This document shows, in pieces, positions 63,453 to 64,000 of a stretch of DNA of 64,000 nucleotides (positions are counted from its first letter, which is position 1; each line of letters opens with the position of its first letter). Both the position numbers and the translations under genes were made by a program. Where the stretch lies: assembly GCF_003234795.2 (NCBI RefSeq), contig NZ_CP126268.1:1178001-1242000 (forward strand), read 5' to 3'. Below the pieces are notes generated by a model that was not told the origin of the DNA, ran no database searches, and worked only from the letters and a program-made list of their open reading frames with translations. This stretch comes from Curtobacterium sp. MCLR17_032. GTDB taxonomy: Bacteria; Actinomycetota; Actinomycetes; Actinomycetales; Microbacteriaceae.

Positions 63453-64000
63453 CGTGCACGCGCACGGCGCTCGGTCGCGCGCCGGGGGATCCGCCGAGCC
63501 GGGCGGGGCGGACGAGATCGAGGACGCCCGTGCGCTCGAGGTCGAGCTGCGCGGCGCCGCAGCCGCCACGGACGCGCTCGCAGACCTGGCCGCCGACGTG
63601 CCCGTCGACCGGCAGCTCGAAGCGATCCTGATGATCGCCGACCAGCCGCAGTCCCTCGTGGCCCTCGCCGCCGCCGTCGGTGCACCGGTCCCCGACGTCC
63701 GGCAGGCCGTCGACCGCCTGGTCGCCGACTTCGACGGCACCGACGGCACCGTGCGGCGCGGCTTCGAACTCCGCGAGGTCGGCGGCGGTTGGCGCTTCTA
63801 CGTCCGTGCCGAGCTCGACGCCGTCGTCGAGCAGTTCGTCGAGGCGGAACGTCCGGCACGCCTGTCCCAGGCGGCCCTCGAGACCCTCGCCGTGGTCGCC
63901 TACAAGCAGCCGATCACCCGCTCCCAGATCGCCGCGATCCGGGCCGTCAACGTCGACGGCGTGGTCCGCACGCTCGTCGCGCGCGGCCTCATCGAGGAGT
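63442..64000 (+). CDS. scpB: Segregation and condensation protein ScpB (3' cut by window edge)
   Basis: At least 186 residues, truncated at the right edge. After a disordered 50-residue start, DRQLEAILMIADQPQSLVALAAAVG and LSQAALETLAVVAYKQPITRSQIAAIRAVNVDGVVRTLVARGLIEE give the two winged-helix domains of ScpB. It partners ScpA and SMC in chromosome condensation. ATG 63442 overlaps scpA. Confidence 0.92.
   Translation, partial: MTDDVHAHGARSRAGGSAEPGGADEIEDARALEVELRGAAAATDALADLAADVPVDRQLEAILMIADQPQSLVALAAAVGAPVPDVRQAVDRLVADFDGTDGTVRRGFELREVGGGWRFYVRAELDAVVEQFVEAERPARLSQAALETLAVVAYKQPITRSQIAAIRAVNVDGVVRTLVARGLIEE

Overview
The window is about 70% G+C, densely coded with short intergenic gaps and many 4-bp GTGA/ATGA overlaps. 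It carries actinobacterial markers: a CGYC mycoredoxin, ClgR next to a DUF3046 gene and recA, LexA boxes of the GAAC-N4-GTTC type, PriA-like HisA, RNase J and an actinobacterial HelD. Gene order and protein style point to Microbacteriaceae, most likely a Curtobacterium-like plant or litter bacterium. The genus is inferred from style and gene order, not proven. The window is chromosomal core with small accessory insertions; I see no prophage, insertion sequence, tRNA, rRNA or CRISPR array.

Layout. 0-5 kb: 5'-truncated SNF2 helicase, mycoredoxin, and a translationally coupled trio (PadR regulator, membrane protein, CYTH-CHAD protein). 5-12 kb: oligopeptidase B, a lone Fic protein, an amidohydrolase, a class IV aminotransferase, a small unknown protein and a Nudix hydrolase. 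12-17 kb: membrane and transport genes (YhgE-like protein, CPA1 Na+/H+ antiporter, PiT phosphate transporter behind a possible Pho box). 17.0-18.2 kb: a 1.2-kb gene-free block with nine palindromic repeat units of about 63 bp and a C-rich tract, before aspA. 19.8-27.6 kb: BrkB-like and MFS membrane proteins, FKBP, aldo/keto reductase, HelD, GH6 cellulase-like protein, VanZ-like protein.

27.7-64 kb is conserved core: rpsO, FMN reductase, a secreted lysozyme-like protein, pnp, PEBP protein, TetR, M16 peptidase, histidine phosphatase, GNAT, dapB, TPR protein, TIGR01777 epimerase, thyA-folA, dapA, rnj, ftsK, pgsA, cinA, clgR, DUF3046, recA-recX, miaB-miaA-dapF, an RsmC-like methyltransferase, hflX, lexA with a divergent LysM gene, hisC-hisB-hisH-priA, sseB-like, parA-scpA-scpB (cut by the right edge). 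These cover lysine/diaminopimelate and histidine synthesis, thymidylate/folate, RNA decay, the SOS response, tRNA modification and chromosome segregation.

Two window-wide patterns stand out. First, about 20 genes start 6-8 bp after a TANNNT-like -10 hexamer (TAGGGT, TACGAT, TACCGT and similar), the layout of leaderless mRNAs; two divergent genes (GNAT and dapB) share one palindromic -10. Second, a dispersed palindrome with arms GACGGGAGGCSCG and CGSGCCTCCCGTC occurs about 13 times, always between genes and mostly between convergent pairs, and is interleaved with the 17-18 kb array. I found no convincing new multi-gene defence or biosynthetic system. The strongest unexplained signals are the repeat array and its dispersed relatives, the shared divergent -10, and the SOS control of the lexA-LysM pair.
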